Source: Macrosoma leucophasiata
Taxonomy: Eukaryota; Arthropoda; Insecta; Lepidoptera; Hedylidae
NCBI GenBank assembly: GCA_036365455.1
Contig: JAWQUS010000002.1
Span: forward strand, 4,030,001 to 4,094,000
Length of the DNA stretch: 64,000 nt
Reading direction: 5' to 3'
The position numbers and the translations under genes were made by a program. Of this stretch, positions 1 through 8,717 are shown piece after piece. Positions within the stretch are counted from its first letter, which is position 1. Every line of letters begins with the position of its first letter. The notes beneath the pieces are model-generated. The model was not told where the DNA came from. It ran no database searches and saw only the letters and a program-made list of their open reading frames with translations.

Positions 1-157
1 AATATTTCGTATTCTTCACACTTGGCTTTGATTTCACAAGCATGTTTTTAATGGCATCACAATATGCTTAATATCATGGAGATTCCGAAGATAATAGGAA
101 TGATTATAAGTTCATTGACATTACAACACCTTATGACACTCCGTGAGATATTAGTCC
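1..157. other. Left flank of the nested element
   Basis: AT-rich DNA outside the TIR element. I see no gene or repeat in it. No clear target-site duplication matches the sequence after 9045. Confidence 0.4.
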
Positions 158-508
158 AAGATCCCAGACCGATAAGACACAACTTATTTTCTAAAGCATA
201 GAACTTTCGGTTCTAAGTAGTCTCTCGTGTACTTTTTAATACCTGTACGCTTGTGGAGTTGGCTCGGTGACACCTGCGCAGGTACCAGGTGAGAAAGGTA
301 ACTAAAAATCAGAGTTACTTAAGTCAAATTTAAATGACTGATTTTTATATATATTTTGTAGAATATTACTCTGAAGTAATATCAAAAAAGTCAGACGCTT
401 TCCATGCGCCAGAACTTTTGTTAGACGCTTTAAAGCTCTACAAAAAATAAATGAACTTAATTTATTTTTAAATGTCTGATTTTTATATATGTTATTCAAA
501 TAAATATT
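158..508 (+). repeat. Left terminal inverted repeat
   Basis: About 350 bp, matched in reverse by 8718-9045 and 1298-1318. It contains a perfect internal palindrome around 364-383 (arms atattact and agtaatat) and several repeats of the short word gtctga or tcagac, possibly transposase-binding subrepeats (inference). Confidence 0.85.
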
Positions 509-578
509 ACAAAGTTATATTTAATCAGTCAGACAAATTGTAATGACCAAACATCCCCTAAACACAAAAATTACTCAA

Positions 579-1278
579 CTATGAGTATGAGCGCGAGAGC
601 ACTATGCGCATGCGCCTCAGAGTAAAATACCTTAATATTTGAAAAATACTTACTGCTTTCAATTTCATATTTATAAAATTGATGTTTTTGAGTACTTTTA
701 AGAAATCAGACGGTCTAATTTGATCGGGAGCAGCAATATTAAAATCCACTTGTGTAGATTTTTGGCGGAGAGATCTTTCGTAATCTTTAATCGAAGGAGA
801 GAAGGATTGATCAATAATAACGTCGTATCTTGTCGCTTTGAGTTGTATTACCATTAGCAGCATTTTTTTTGAAATAGCTCCAAAAGTTTTCGGGACATTT
901 TTCATAGTATGTAGTAAAAAAAAAACATCAATCAATAAAATATCTGTTCGATCAGGCGGATTGTGCTCTAAACCTTTTTCTAAGGACTTCATTAAGGTTG
1001 ATTTCTGAGTTTTACAAATGGCTCCATCAATATGGCACATGGATAACGGCACTGGAGTAATAGAATAGGATATAATTTTGGCCATATCTACTTTATGATC
1101 TATAGATATGCCAAGTACACGCCCAAAAAAATCTCTTTGAATCCGTACTTCTTGCACTTTACTACCTACTTTCGTTTTCTTTTTTTTTTTTAATAATCCA
1201 GTGTAAAGTTTTCCAGTGGTGTTTTTTTAATACTTTTTTCAAACTTGCTTATATCCAATTCACACTCTGAGATAAACA
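579..1278 (-). pseudogene. PIN-like uncharacterised protein fragment inside the TIR element
   Basis: The open frame covers 579-1157 (192 codons, first codon GTG). An ATG at 1276-1278 begins about 29 codons that end at a stop next to an A-tract. The downstream frame stays open upstream of its GTG into the same A-tract, so an indel near 1180-1190 probably split one ORF. The protein has ITPVPLSMCHIDGAICKTQK, then LLIDVFFLLHTMKNVPKTFG, then DQSFSPSIKDYERSLR. From memory these resemble a large family of uncharacterised arthropod proteins with acidic residues spaced as in PIN or FEN-type nucleases; the function is unproven. Similarity stops near KNINFINMKLKA, exactly where the minus strand reads GCA followed by GTAAGT (donor at 648-653), so the fragment ends at a likely exon boundary. 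A plausible acceptor (tttgtgtttag) lies at about 558-568. It could be the element's own gene or a captured host exon. Confidence 0.55.
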
Positions 1279-1297
1279 TTTGACGTTTAGCGTCACC

Positions 1298-1318
1298 TAT
1301 TTATTTGAATAACATATA
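1298..1318 (-). repeat. Inner tip of right TIR, cut off by the PLE
   Basis: The 21 bases are the reverse complement of 488-508. They continue in the same orientation at 8718 once the inserted retroelements are removed, which shows that the PLE landed inside the right TIR. Confidence 0.8.
1311..1318 (+). repeat. Target-site duplication of the PLE, left copy
   Basis: The word aacatata at 1311-1318 recurs at 8710-8717 on the other side of the PLE. The uninterrupted sequence is preserved in the left TIR (reverse complement of about 489-500). Confidence 0.6.
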
Positions 1319-1397
1319 TAATAACGTTTTCGTAGGTTTTCGCGAGCTTCATACATTGTAGAAATTAAACTTGCGGATTTTCTCGCGTATACAACAC

Positions 1398-2468
1398 TCC
1401 TCCTCTTCGGTGTCTCCTGTGGTCGCAGATATATTTATGGAAGACTTCGAGGAGCGTGCCCTCAGTACTACATCTATAGCACCTAAAATATACAAGCGCT
1501 ATGTAGACGATACGTTCACCGTGTTAGACAGTCATGAAGTAACTGGATTTCTCGATCATCTCAATTCCATAAATCAAAAGATCAGATTTACAATGGAATT
1601 GGAGCAAAATAGCAAATTAGCCTTCTTAGATACTCTATTGATTAGGAATCCCGACAACACTTTAAGCCATACTGTGTATAGGAAACCTACCCATACAGAC
1701 AGGTATCTCAATGGTAACTCTCACCACTACCCGGGACATCTAGCTGCAGTCGGCCTATCTTTGTTTAGGAGAGCACGAGGCATATGTGATAACGATCATT
1801 TAAATGCCGAGCTACAACATCTACGACAAGTGCTGCGAAATAATAAACTAAAAGTACCACCCCTCCGACATAGAAAAACAACGAAACCACCAACAGTTGA
1901 AAGACAACCGGCTTTACTACCTTATGTTAAGGGTGTTACGGATAAAATAGGTAACATATTGAAAAAGTCGTCAATAAAGACAATTTTCAAACCTTATAAG
2001 AAACTACACCAGTATTTAAGACCTATAAAATGTAAAATTCCCTTGCAGGATGCCGGTATCTATAAACTGGATTGTGATTGCGGACTTTCGTACATAGGAC
2101 AAACAAAGAGGCCTGTATTGACCCGGGTGAAAGAACATATAGCCGATGTCAAACACCAACGAACCGGAAAGTCTGCAGTTTGTGAACATCTAACGGACAA
2201 ACCCAACCACTACATTCGTTTTGATAAGGTTCAGATAATATCAAAAGAAAATCGTCCTATTCCACGGATGGTCAGAGAGGCTATTGAGATTAAAAAGCAT
2301 CCAAATTTCAATAGAGAGGATGGTTGGCGTTTGTCAACGAATTGGGATCCCATTATATCCAAATTGAAATCCCAAACTAGTAAATCTGCAAAACCACGAG
2401 ATACGGTTAGTAACTTTTGCGTGAATCCGGACCGTTATGCCAGACGTCTCAGAAATAGGTGGCGCTAG
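1398..2468 (+). pseudogene. PLE reverse transcriptase / GIY-YIG endonuclease, C-terminal part
   Basis: The frame is open from 1371, but the first codons are inverted PLE end sequence, so real coding starts near 1398. The N-terminal part of the RT (fingers and first palm motifs) is missing. What remains runs in family order: SPVVADIFMEDFE (end of the palm), YVDD (around 1500-1511, catalytic aspartates), FLDTLLIR and VYRKPTHTDRYL (thumb side). The GIY-YIG nuclease has GIY at 2055, a Cys-rich CDCG, then YIG at 2091, followed by a conserved Arg and a Glu in MVREAIEIK. It ends at TAG 2466-2468. In intact elements such an enzyme nicks DNA and reverse transcribes the element RNA; this copy cannot make a whole RT. 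About 357 codons remain, against roughly 800 in full-length relatives. No stop or frameshift interrupts the remaining part. Confidence 0.85.
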
Positions 2469-2577
2469 CATGATATGGCAACGTAGTTTTCAGTAATTTA
2501 TCGCTAGATGGCGCCACTAGTAGTTTACATCGCACTAGGGTTGTGTTCTGTCTCAGCTATATAAGACCAGGCTGAAC
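2469..2577 (+). other. PLE 3' non-coding region, left part
   Basis: Follows the PLE stop codon. It contains gatggcgccac and a TATA-like ctatataagaccagg, which may be the internal promoter of the PLE terminal repeat (inference). It continues at 8606 beyond the LINE. Confidence 0.5.
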
Positions 2578-2589
2578 ATCGTCGAATTA
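2578..2589 (+). repeat. LINE target-site duplication, left copy
   Basis: The 12-mer atcgtcgaatta here recurs at 8594-8605 directly after the LINE poly(A) tail (its first a merges with the tail). It defines both ends of the LINE insertion. Confidence 0.9.
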
Positions 2590-2701
2590 CACACATTCCG
2601 GTTCGTGCGCTCGTCCTGAACGCACGCTTCCATTGTTCTCGCTCTCCCTTCTGGTAGAGCGCTATCGCGAGTGTATTGTTCGCGAGTTTCGGCTTATCGC
2701 C

Positions 2702-2898
2702 GCCCTAATCTGCGATAACGACGGTTAGTCCTTGACCGACCGCCCGTTTCGTGGAATTGGGGTTTAAGCCCTAATTACCGATAACGACGATTAGTCCTTG
2801 ACTAATCGTTGTTTCGTGGAATTGGGTTTAAGTCCTAATTGCCGATAACGACAGTCAGTCTTTTGACCGACCGCCGTGTTTCGAGGAATTGGGGTTTA
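2702..2898 (+). repeat. Three tandem repeats in the LINE 5' UTR
   Basis: Units at 2702-2767, 2768-2831 and 2832-2898 (66, 64 and 67 bp) share the order cctaat, cgataacgac, a short dyad such as gattagtccttgactaatc, then gtttcg and gaattgggttta. The arms of the dyad vary in a matched way between units (ggtcagt-type versus gattagt-type), suggesting a conserved hairpin. Repeated 5' UTR units of this sort may act as promoter modules (inference). Confidence 0.7.
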
Positions 2899-3460
2899 TC
2901 CTGTTTCGGTCTATACCGACGTGCAATCAAATCAAGTTGGCCCCCTCAGGGCAAGTCGGCTGAAACTTAACAGTGCCAACGAAACCGACTAAACGAAGAC
3001 CCGTGACGTTGCTGCGCCCTTCAGGCTAAAGCGAAATCGGAAGTGTACGGTTAGAACAGAGGCATTTGGAGTGACCCCATAGTCTCTGCCGTACAAGTAC
3101 TGACAGACAGACGTTACCTTAGGGCCCCTCGGCACATTAAGATTGGCCGAGGGCGATACAAGCTTAGGGCTCACCAGTAGGACACACCCTCCTCGCCTAT
3201 CCCGGCGAGGAGGTAATTACACCTCACACACTCCCGGGTTGTCCCACCCGGGAGGTAGGGATAAATACCCCGCGTTTAATTTATAGGCGCGTTTAAACAC
3301 ACGATTGCCCCGGGTTTGTTGTGGGTTCTTCCCGGGGAACGTGTTCGATAACCGAACCCTCCTGTTTCGTGCGTTTTTAGGTCGAGATAGGGATAAAAAC
3401 CACCAAGTCCGCAAACGTCCATTTCCCCCTTTCGCTGAAATCCTTTTCTCCCCAGACAAC

Positions 3461-5338
3461 ATGTCTGAGGAGAAAAGGAAGCATGAGGCAGCTTTTGCCA
3501 TCCTGCTGAAAAGCAGTAAAATCAGTTCCAAATTCGCCCGCATTATGCAGGAGTTACCGGACCCCCTGCCCGACGGATTCTTGGAATCCATTTGTGAGGG
3601 TGCAAGACTCTCAAAGCCCCGCTCATGCTCCCCGCGCTCTCAATCGCCCACTCAGAGCCGCTCTGTCTCGGACCATTCAGAGTCCGTTTGTTCTCCGGAC
3701 ACATCCCAGTCCGCAGCCCCCCCACTCTTGGACCAAGCAGAGTCCGCCACCCCCTCCCCCACTCCCGGCCAGGAACGCTCTACGGACTCAGACGCAATGT
3801 CCGTAGGACAGGCGTCCAATGAGGAGTCCGCCTCCGACACAGACGACTTCACGCTCGTCAAAGGAGGCAAGCGAAAGCGGAAAACCCGCAAAACCCAGGC
3901 CGAGGAGCCCTCCGTTCCCGCCAAAGCTGTGAGAATCACAGCCTCCCCCCCCACCCCCAAGATAACCTCTCGAGGTAGCGCATCTCCCGCGCACCAATCC
4001 CAAGCCAGCTCGCCCTCAGCGAGATCGCAGGCTAGCGCCCCAGGAGCGCCTAAATCCAAACGTCCCCCCCCTCTCAAACTCCTAGGGTCCGACAAATTCA
4101 CTTGGACCGACCTCTCAGCATCGCTGAAGGTCAAAGGGGTCGTCCCCCTCCATACCAGGTGGAATCCCAAGGATGGTTGTTACACCATCCAACTGGAGTC
4201 CTCCTCCCACCACCGTACAGCCACCTCGCTCTTTGACGAGAGAGGCTTACAGTATTTTACTTACGCTCTCCCAGAGGAGAAACGGCGTCGCGTTGTCATA
4301 CGCAACCTCCCCATTTTCCTCACACCCGAGGAGATTATGACCGACCTCAAAGAGGTCAAAGCCCTCCCCGTGCAGCAAGTGCATAGGATGCACCGCGGGC
4401 ACAGGGGCCAAAACGGGCACCTTGAAATGGTGCTAGTCATTCTTGACAACACCAAGGAAGCCACCGCAATCTTCAACATCAAAGATGTTGCGGGACTCGG
4501 TGGCATCCGTGTCGAGCCCCCTAACAAAAGGGGAAACATAGGGCAGTGTCATAACTGCCAACGATACGGACATGCCTCAGGTCGGTGCAAAATGCGCCCC
4601 AGGTGCGTAAAGTGCCTGGAAGACCACGGCACGGCCGATTGCACACGCCCCAAGGACAGAGCTGCATGCTCGGAGCCCCCGAGCTGTATACTCTGCGGTC
4701 AGGCAGGCCACCCCGCCAATTATAGGGGATGCAAAGAGGCTCCCAAAGCGGCACGAATCCCCACCAGGGGTCGTCGCCCAATCCCACCCAGAGCGGCCCC
4801 TCAATTCGAGAGGACCCCCAACCCCATCTTGGCCCCCGCATGGAGGACCGGTCCGCCGCCCTCCCTCATGAGCACCACCCACTTCCCCCTTCTTAAAGGA
4901 GTGATCCCGCCGCCCACGACCACCCCGGTCGCTCGGGCACCCGCGAAGGCCCCTCAGGCCGCTCCAAAATCGGTCCCAGCCCCAGCCCCGGCCCCGGCTC
5001 CCGCCCCGGCCCCGGCTCCGGCCCCCGCTCCGGCCCCCGTGCCAACTCCCATCAGGCCCCCGCTGGCCGCTACGGCCACACCACGCCACAAACCCACCCA
5101 GGCCCCTCAGGCTCAACCCATGGCCCTTCAAGCTCCCGCCCCCGGCCCCCCTCAGGCGCCACTCGACCTCATCAGCGAGGTACTCTCTTTTTCGCTCATG
5201 TTTGACATGAGCATACTCCAGCCCCTGCTGGACAGATACTGCTACTTTAAAGCAAATCCCCACCTTCCCAACGCCAGGGTAGAAATGGTCCTGGCCGCAG
5301 CCGACGTCAACCGGCTGATAAACAACACCCCCCGGTAA
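3461..5338 (+). CDS. Jockey LINE ORF1, zinc-knuckle nucleic-acid-binding protein
   Basis: I chose ATG 3461 (MSEEKRKHEAAFAIL). The frame is open upstream to a TTG at 3305, but 3305-3460 reads like 5' UTR. The product is 625 residues. The first 210 or so are rich in Ser and Pro with acidic and basic patches (for example KGGKRKRKTRK). A middle domain containing RRRVVIRNLPIFLTPEEIM matches the fold preceding the knuckles in Jockey-like ORF1 proteins. Three zinc knuckles follow: CHNCQRYGHASGRC, CVKCLEDHGTADC and CILCGQAGHPANYRGC (about 4549-4731). A Pro-Ala dipeptide run lies at about 4977-5045, before a short C-terminal hydrophobic segment. ORF1 proteins of this family coat the element RNA and assist target-primed reverse transcription. 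The frame is intact and stops 7 nt before ORF2, which suggests coupled translation. Confidence 0.88.
   Translation: MSEEKRKHEAAFAILLKSSKISSKFARIMQELPDPLPDGFLESICEGARLSKPRSCSPRSQSPTQSRSVSDHSESVCSPDTSQSAAPPLLDQAESATPSPTPGQERSTDSDAMSVGQASNEESASDTDDFTLVKGGKRKRKTRKTQAEEPSVPAKAVRITASPPTPKITSRGSASPAHQSQASSPSARSQASAPGAPKSKRPPPLKLLGSDKFTWTDLSASLKVKGVVPLHTRWNPKDGCYTIQLESSSHHRTATSLFDERGLQYFTYALPEEKRRRVVIRNLPIFLTPEEIMTDLKEVKALPVQQVHRMHRGHRGQNGHLEMVLVILDNTKEATAIFNIKDVAGLGGIRVEPPNKRGNIGQCHNCQRYGHASGRCKMRPRCVKCLEDHGTADCTRPKDRAACSEPPSCILCGQAGHPANYRGCKEAPKAARIPTRGRRPIPPRAAPQFERTPNPILAPAWRTGPPPSLMSTTHFPLLKGVIPPPTTTPVARAPAKAPQAAPKSVPAPAPAPAPAPAPAPAPAPAPVPTPIRPPLAATATPRHKPTQAPQAQPMALQAPAPGPPQAPLDLISEVLSFSLMFDMSILQPLLDRYCYFKANPHLPNARVEMVLAAADVNRLINNTPR
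4977..5045 (+). repeat. Pro-Ala coding microsatellite in ORF1
   Basis: Imperfect repeats of a cc-gcc-cc type unit encode alternating Pro and Ala for more than 20 residues. Such tracts vary in length easily by slippage, so this is probably the fastest-changing part of ORF1. Confidence 0.8.
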
Positions 5339-5345
5339 ACCCAAA

Positions 5346-8230
5346 ATGAACATACGGCCCTTAACTAATTTATCTAGCAGGATAAAACCCTATTCACTTA
5401 GAATAGGGTTTTTTAACGCCAATGGCATGTCAGGCCTCCGCGATGAGCTGGGAGAATTTCTCCGCGATAAAAATATTGATGTCTTCCTCATCCAGGAGAC
5501 ATTTTTAAAACCCGCCCGCCGTAACCCAAGCTTGGCCAATTATAGGTTAGTACGAAACGATCGTACAGACGGTGCCTTCGGAGGCACCCTTATATATTAC
5601 AAGAGGACGCTGCATTGCACGCCTCTATCCCCTCCCGACGACCTGGAGAACATTGAAGTCTCAGTTTGCCTATTAGCGATGACCGGTCATCAGCCGATCA
5701 CTATAGTGTCGGCGTATCTATCTCCCCAACGCGATCTCTTAGTAGGCGACCTAGATCGTCTATTTAAGCTTGGCGACTCCGTCATAGTGGCAGGAGATCT
5801 CAACGCCAAACACATAATGTGGAGCTGTAACTCGTCTAATGCACGAGGGACAGTTCTTGAACGTTATCTTGACAGAGCACCTATAGACATTCTAGTGCCA
5901 CTCGAACCCACCCACTATTGTTATGACGACAACATGGGACGACCCGACATACTCGATCTAGCGCTAGTAAAGAATGTAAACCTGCGTTTGCACTCTATAC
6001 GAGTGCTACACGAGTTAGACTCTGACCATAGACCTGTTATCATAGAATTTATCCCCCATAGCGGTCCCACTGATACAGGTCGTAGCGACATCCCGATGAG
6101 AGTGGTGACCGACTGGTCTCAAGTGAGATCCAAGTTGGCCGCCACCACATCCGCAGACTTAGATACGATCCCCTCCCTGATAGAGACCACTGACGAAGTC
6201 AATAGTGCGATCCTTGCTCTCACTAATCACGTACAATCTGTCGTAGACGGATGCTCAGAGGAAAAACCCGCGACTGTACCCAGTCACGCCGTTATCCCTG
6301 AGCACGTACGGGAGATAGTGAGGGAAAGGAATGCAACTACCAGAGCTTACTACTCTGCCCCAACGGCCGATAGAAAATCCACCATGCGATACTGGCAACG
6401 TCAGGCCAAGAAATGCAAGGTGGAAGTCTATAACGACCGCTGGGAGCAAAAGCTCATTGACCTTGATCCCTCTCATACAGAGTACTGGAGGCTTTTCAAA
6501 TGCTTCAAATCCCCTATGGAGGCATCCATGCCTCCCCTCATTCGCCCTAACCAACCGCCAGCCTTCGATGACTTCGAAAAGTCCGAATGCCTGGCGAACG
6601 AACTCGAGATTCAATGCTCTCCAAGTACGATGCCGATAGCTGCCGATCATTTAGACAAGATCAACTTAGAAGTCGAAAGTAGGAACGCGAGACCGCCAAC
6701 CCCCCCGCGCGAAACCGGTCCCATTCCCGACACGCCAGTCGATGAAACCGCTAACGGTAATAGCGAAAATAATGATGATCCTCTCAGACCTGTGACAGTC
6801 GCAGAGGTGACAGACCTGATCAAGCGTCTAAAAGTGCGGAAAGCGCCGGGTGCGGACGGCATTTCCAATCGCACAGTTAGAAACTTCCCCCCTTTGCTCA
6901 TTGCCCTTTTGGCTGCGATACTCAACGCAGCGTTTAAAAATAGTATGTTTCCACCCGCGTGGAAAGAGGCCACAATTATCGGGTTCAAAAAGCCCGGTAA
7001 GCCGAGCAACCAGGCCTCGTCATACAGGCCGATAAGTCTGCTCAGTTCTCTAAGTAAAATTTACGAGCGCGTCGTGTACGCTCGACTCTTAGATTTCACC
7101 CGAGTGCGGCACTTGATCCCGGACGAACAGTTCGGGTTCCGTGCTCGTCACTCCTGTGTCCATCAAGTACATCGAATCACTGAGCATATACTCAGTAAAT
7201 TCGATAGAAAGATTATGACGGGAGCCCTCTTCTTCGATATCGCTAAAGCGTTCGACCGCGTGTGGCACAACGGCTTATTATATAAGCTGTACACTCTCGG
7301 AGTGCCCACCCAAATCGTGCACATCATTCGAGACTTTCTGTCGGACAGAGGCTTTCGATATCGAGTCGAGGGTACCCTCTCGAACCGTCACACCATAACA
7401 GCCGGTGTTCCCCAAGGATCCGTACTCTCCCCCCTCTTGTTCACGCTATACACTAGCGATATCCCTGTCCGCCACGGCGTTCAGGTGGCAATGTACGCTG
7501 ACGACACCGCTATTTACGTCTCTGGCAGAAAGCCAGAGATCATAAGGAAAGCCCTGCAAGCGGCGGCCAAAGACCTTGAGTCTTGGTTCCGCCGCTGGCG
7601 TATAGAGGTAAATCCTAGCAAGAGCGCTGCCATACTCTTCATAAGGGACCGCGCTCCCAGACCCAACGTAGCCCCAGTCCTTATGTTTGACGAGCCCATC
7701 CCATGGACGGACAAAATCAAATACTTAGGAGTGACGCTTGATCGGCATCTGTCCTTCGCTGCACATGTAAAAGCAGCGCGCGCAAAGGCTGCATTCGTGT
7801 TGTCCCAACTACATTGTCTCTTAAACAAAAGAGCAAGCTATCGGCCCGGAACAAACTCCGTGCCTATACGTCCTGCATAAGGCCCATTTTATGTTACGCG
7901 TCCCCGGTATTCGCCCACGCGAAAAAGACAATACTTCGCAAACTCCAAACCTTGCAGAACCGATTCTTACGTAGAGCCGTAGGCGCGCCTTGGTACGTAC
8001 GTAATAAAAACTTGCATATTGACGCAAATCTGCCTACCATCCAGCAGTTTATGAAGCGAGCTTCAGCTCGCTATTTCGATCGGGCGAGTCACCACCCGAA
8101 TCCGCTGGTCAGAGCGGCCGCGATATACACTCCTTTTGATCGCGCCAAAAGGAGACGTCCAAGGCACGTCTTAAAAGATCCGGACGATGAGACCACGTTG
8201 GCCATCGCCGCAATGAATAATCGATTATAG
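5346..8230 (+). pseudogene. Jockey LINE ORF2: endonuclease and reverse transcriptase, one frameshift
   Basis: ATG 5346 opens a frame to 7880; the normal C-terminal part continues in another frame to 8230, so a single small indel lies near 7823-7832 in an A-rich stretch. The N-terminal endonuclease/exonuclease/phosphatase domain shows FFNANG (residues 22-27), QET (Glu51), VAGDLNAKH, and SDHRP near residue 225. The RT shows PGADGIS, SYRPISLLS, FGFRARHSC, FFDIAKAFDRVWH (Asp631), GVPQGSVLSP and YADD (717-720), with all expected catalytic aspartates present. The shifted part (from about 7826) carries the thumb and the C-terminal tail, including SCIRPILCYASPVF. No RNase H domain is seen, as expected for Jockey. 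In an intact element this protein nicks the target and primes cDNA synthesis from the nick. This copy would end early in the thumb unless the shift is a sequencing error. No other break is visible. Confidence 0.88.
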
Positions 8231-8559
8231 AATCACACTGCACAAACCGCAAATAATACAACGCGCCGACGCGTTTCGCGCCGCGCCCGCCCCTGATCCC
8301 GACCCTATCTCCGGCCCCGCGAGGCCGATGACATTCCGGTTATCACCAACCGAATGGAGTAGAGCGAAAGTTGCACCGCCCATAATCGCATATGTCTCAT
8401 ATGTCTCTCCGCAACGTCCTAAGCCGAGGCACGGACCCGCATGGGTCACCCTTAGGCAGTTGCGCTAAATCTTAGGCTGGAGCGCCCTCTGCGCTCGCCG
8501 ATTGCCCGGTGAAGTAGACTAGTGCCGTCTCGAGACAGGCCGCCTACACAAAGCCCGAA

Positions 8560-8561
<2 letters not shown>
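8231..8561 (+). other. LINE 3' UTR
   Basis: Lies between the ORF2 stop and the poly(A) tail. It is GC-rich with a ccgcgccc-type segment and aggctggagcgccctctgcg near the end. No further ORF on the sense strand. It probably holds the 3' RNA signal recognised by the element's own RT (inference). Confidence 0.7.

Positions 8562-8594
<33 letters not shown>
8562..8594 (+). repeat. LINE poly(A) tail
   Basis: An uninterrupted run of 33 A residues, immediately followed by the right copy of the 12-bp target duplication. The absence of interruptions argues for a young insertion. Confidence 0.95.
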
Positions 8595-8596
<2 letters not shown>

Positions 8597-8605
8597 GTCG
8601 AATTA
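8594..8605 (+). repeat. LINE target-site duplication, right copy
   Basis: Identical to 2578-2589; the first base overlaps the A tail. Confidence 0.9.
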
Positions 8606-8709
8606 GTCAGCCCGTGACCACGGTAGCTGGAAAGCAACCGAAACGTCGGGTGTATGAAGAAATTTGGGAGTGTTGTATACGCGAGAAAATCCACAAGTTT
8701 AATTTCTAC
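8606..8709 (+). other. PLE 3' end, right part
   Basis: Continuation of the PLE after the LINE, with ccgaaacgtcgg and the end segment tatacgcgagaaaatcc that is also found inverted at the PLE left end. Related ends occur at 23697-23862 and 60430-60523. Confidence 0.7.
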
Positions 8710-8717
8710 AACATATA

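Larger units (their letters stand above)
2590..8593 (+). mobile_element. Full-length Jockey-type non-LTR retrotransposon
   Basis: About 6.0 kb bounded by a 12-bp target duplication and ending in 33 A residues. Layout: 5' UTR of about 870 bp with three tandem repeats, ORF1 (3461-5338), a 7-nt gap, ORF2 (5346-8230 with one frameshift), 3' UTR, poly(A). Two ORFs, ORF1 with CCHC knuckles, an endonuclease/exonuclease-type domain and RT without RNase H, plus a poly(A) end, fit the Jockey clade. It is GC-rich compared with the surrounding DNA. The long tail, matching duplications and nearly intact ORFs indicate a recent insertion. It lies in the same orientation as the PLE it interrupts. Confidence 0.9.
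1319..8709 (+). mobile_element. Penelope-like element (PLE), 5'-truncated, split by a LINE
   Basis: The PLE consists of 1319-2589 and 8606-8709, about 1.4 kb in all. It begins with an inverted piece: 1325-1400 is the reverse complement of PLE 3'-end sequence (8662-8709 and the related copy at 23776-23850). The 5'-truncated coding region in direct orientation follows. An inverted 5' end of this kind is typical of PLE insertions. The 3' non-coding part has a TATA-like ctatataag (about 2558-2566) and, after the LINE, the motif ccgaaacgtcgg (8639-8650). Target duplication is aacatata. Confidence 0.75.

Noticed and set aside
3305..3460. N-terminal extension of LINE ORF1 from a TTG codon
   Set aside because: No ATG is available; ATG 3461 has a good context and gives a start typical of the family, and the upstream part reads like 5' UTR.
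3652..5353. Long antisense frames over LINE ORF1 (172 and 258 codons)
   Set aside because: They are shadows of the GC-rich sense ORF; translations are Gly/Arg-rich with no domain.
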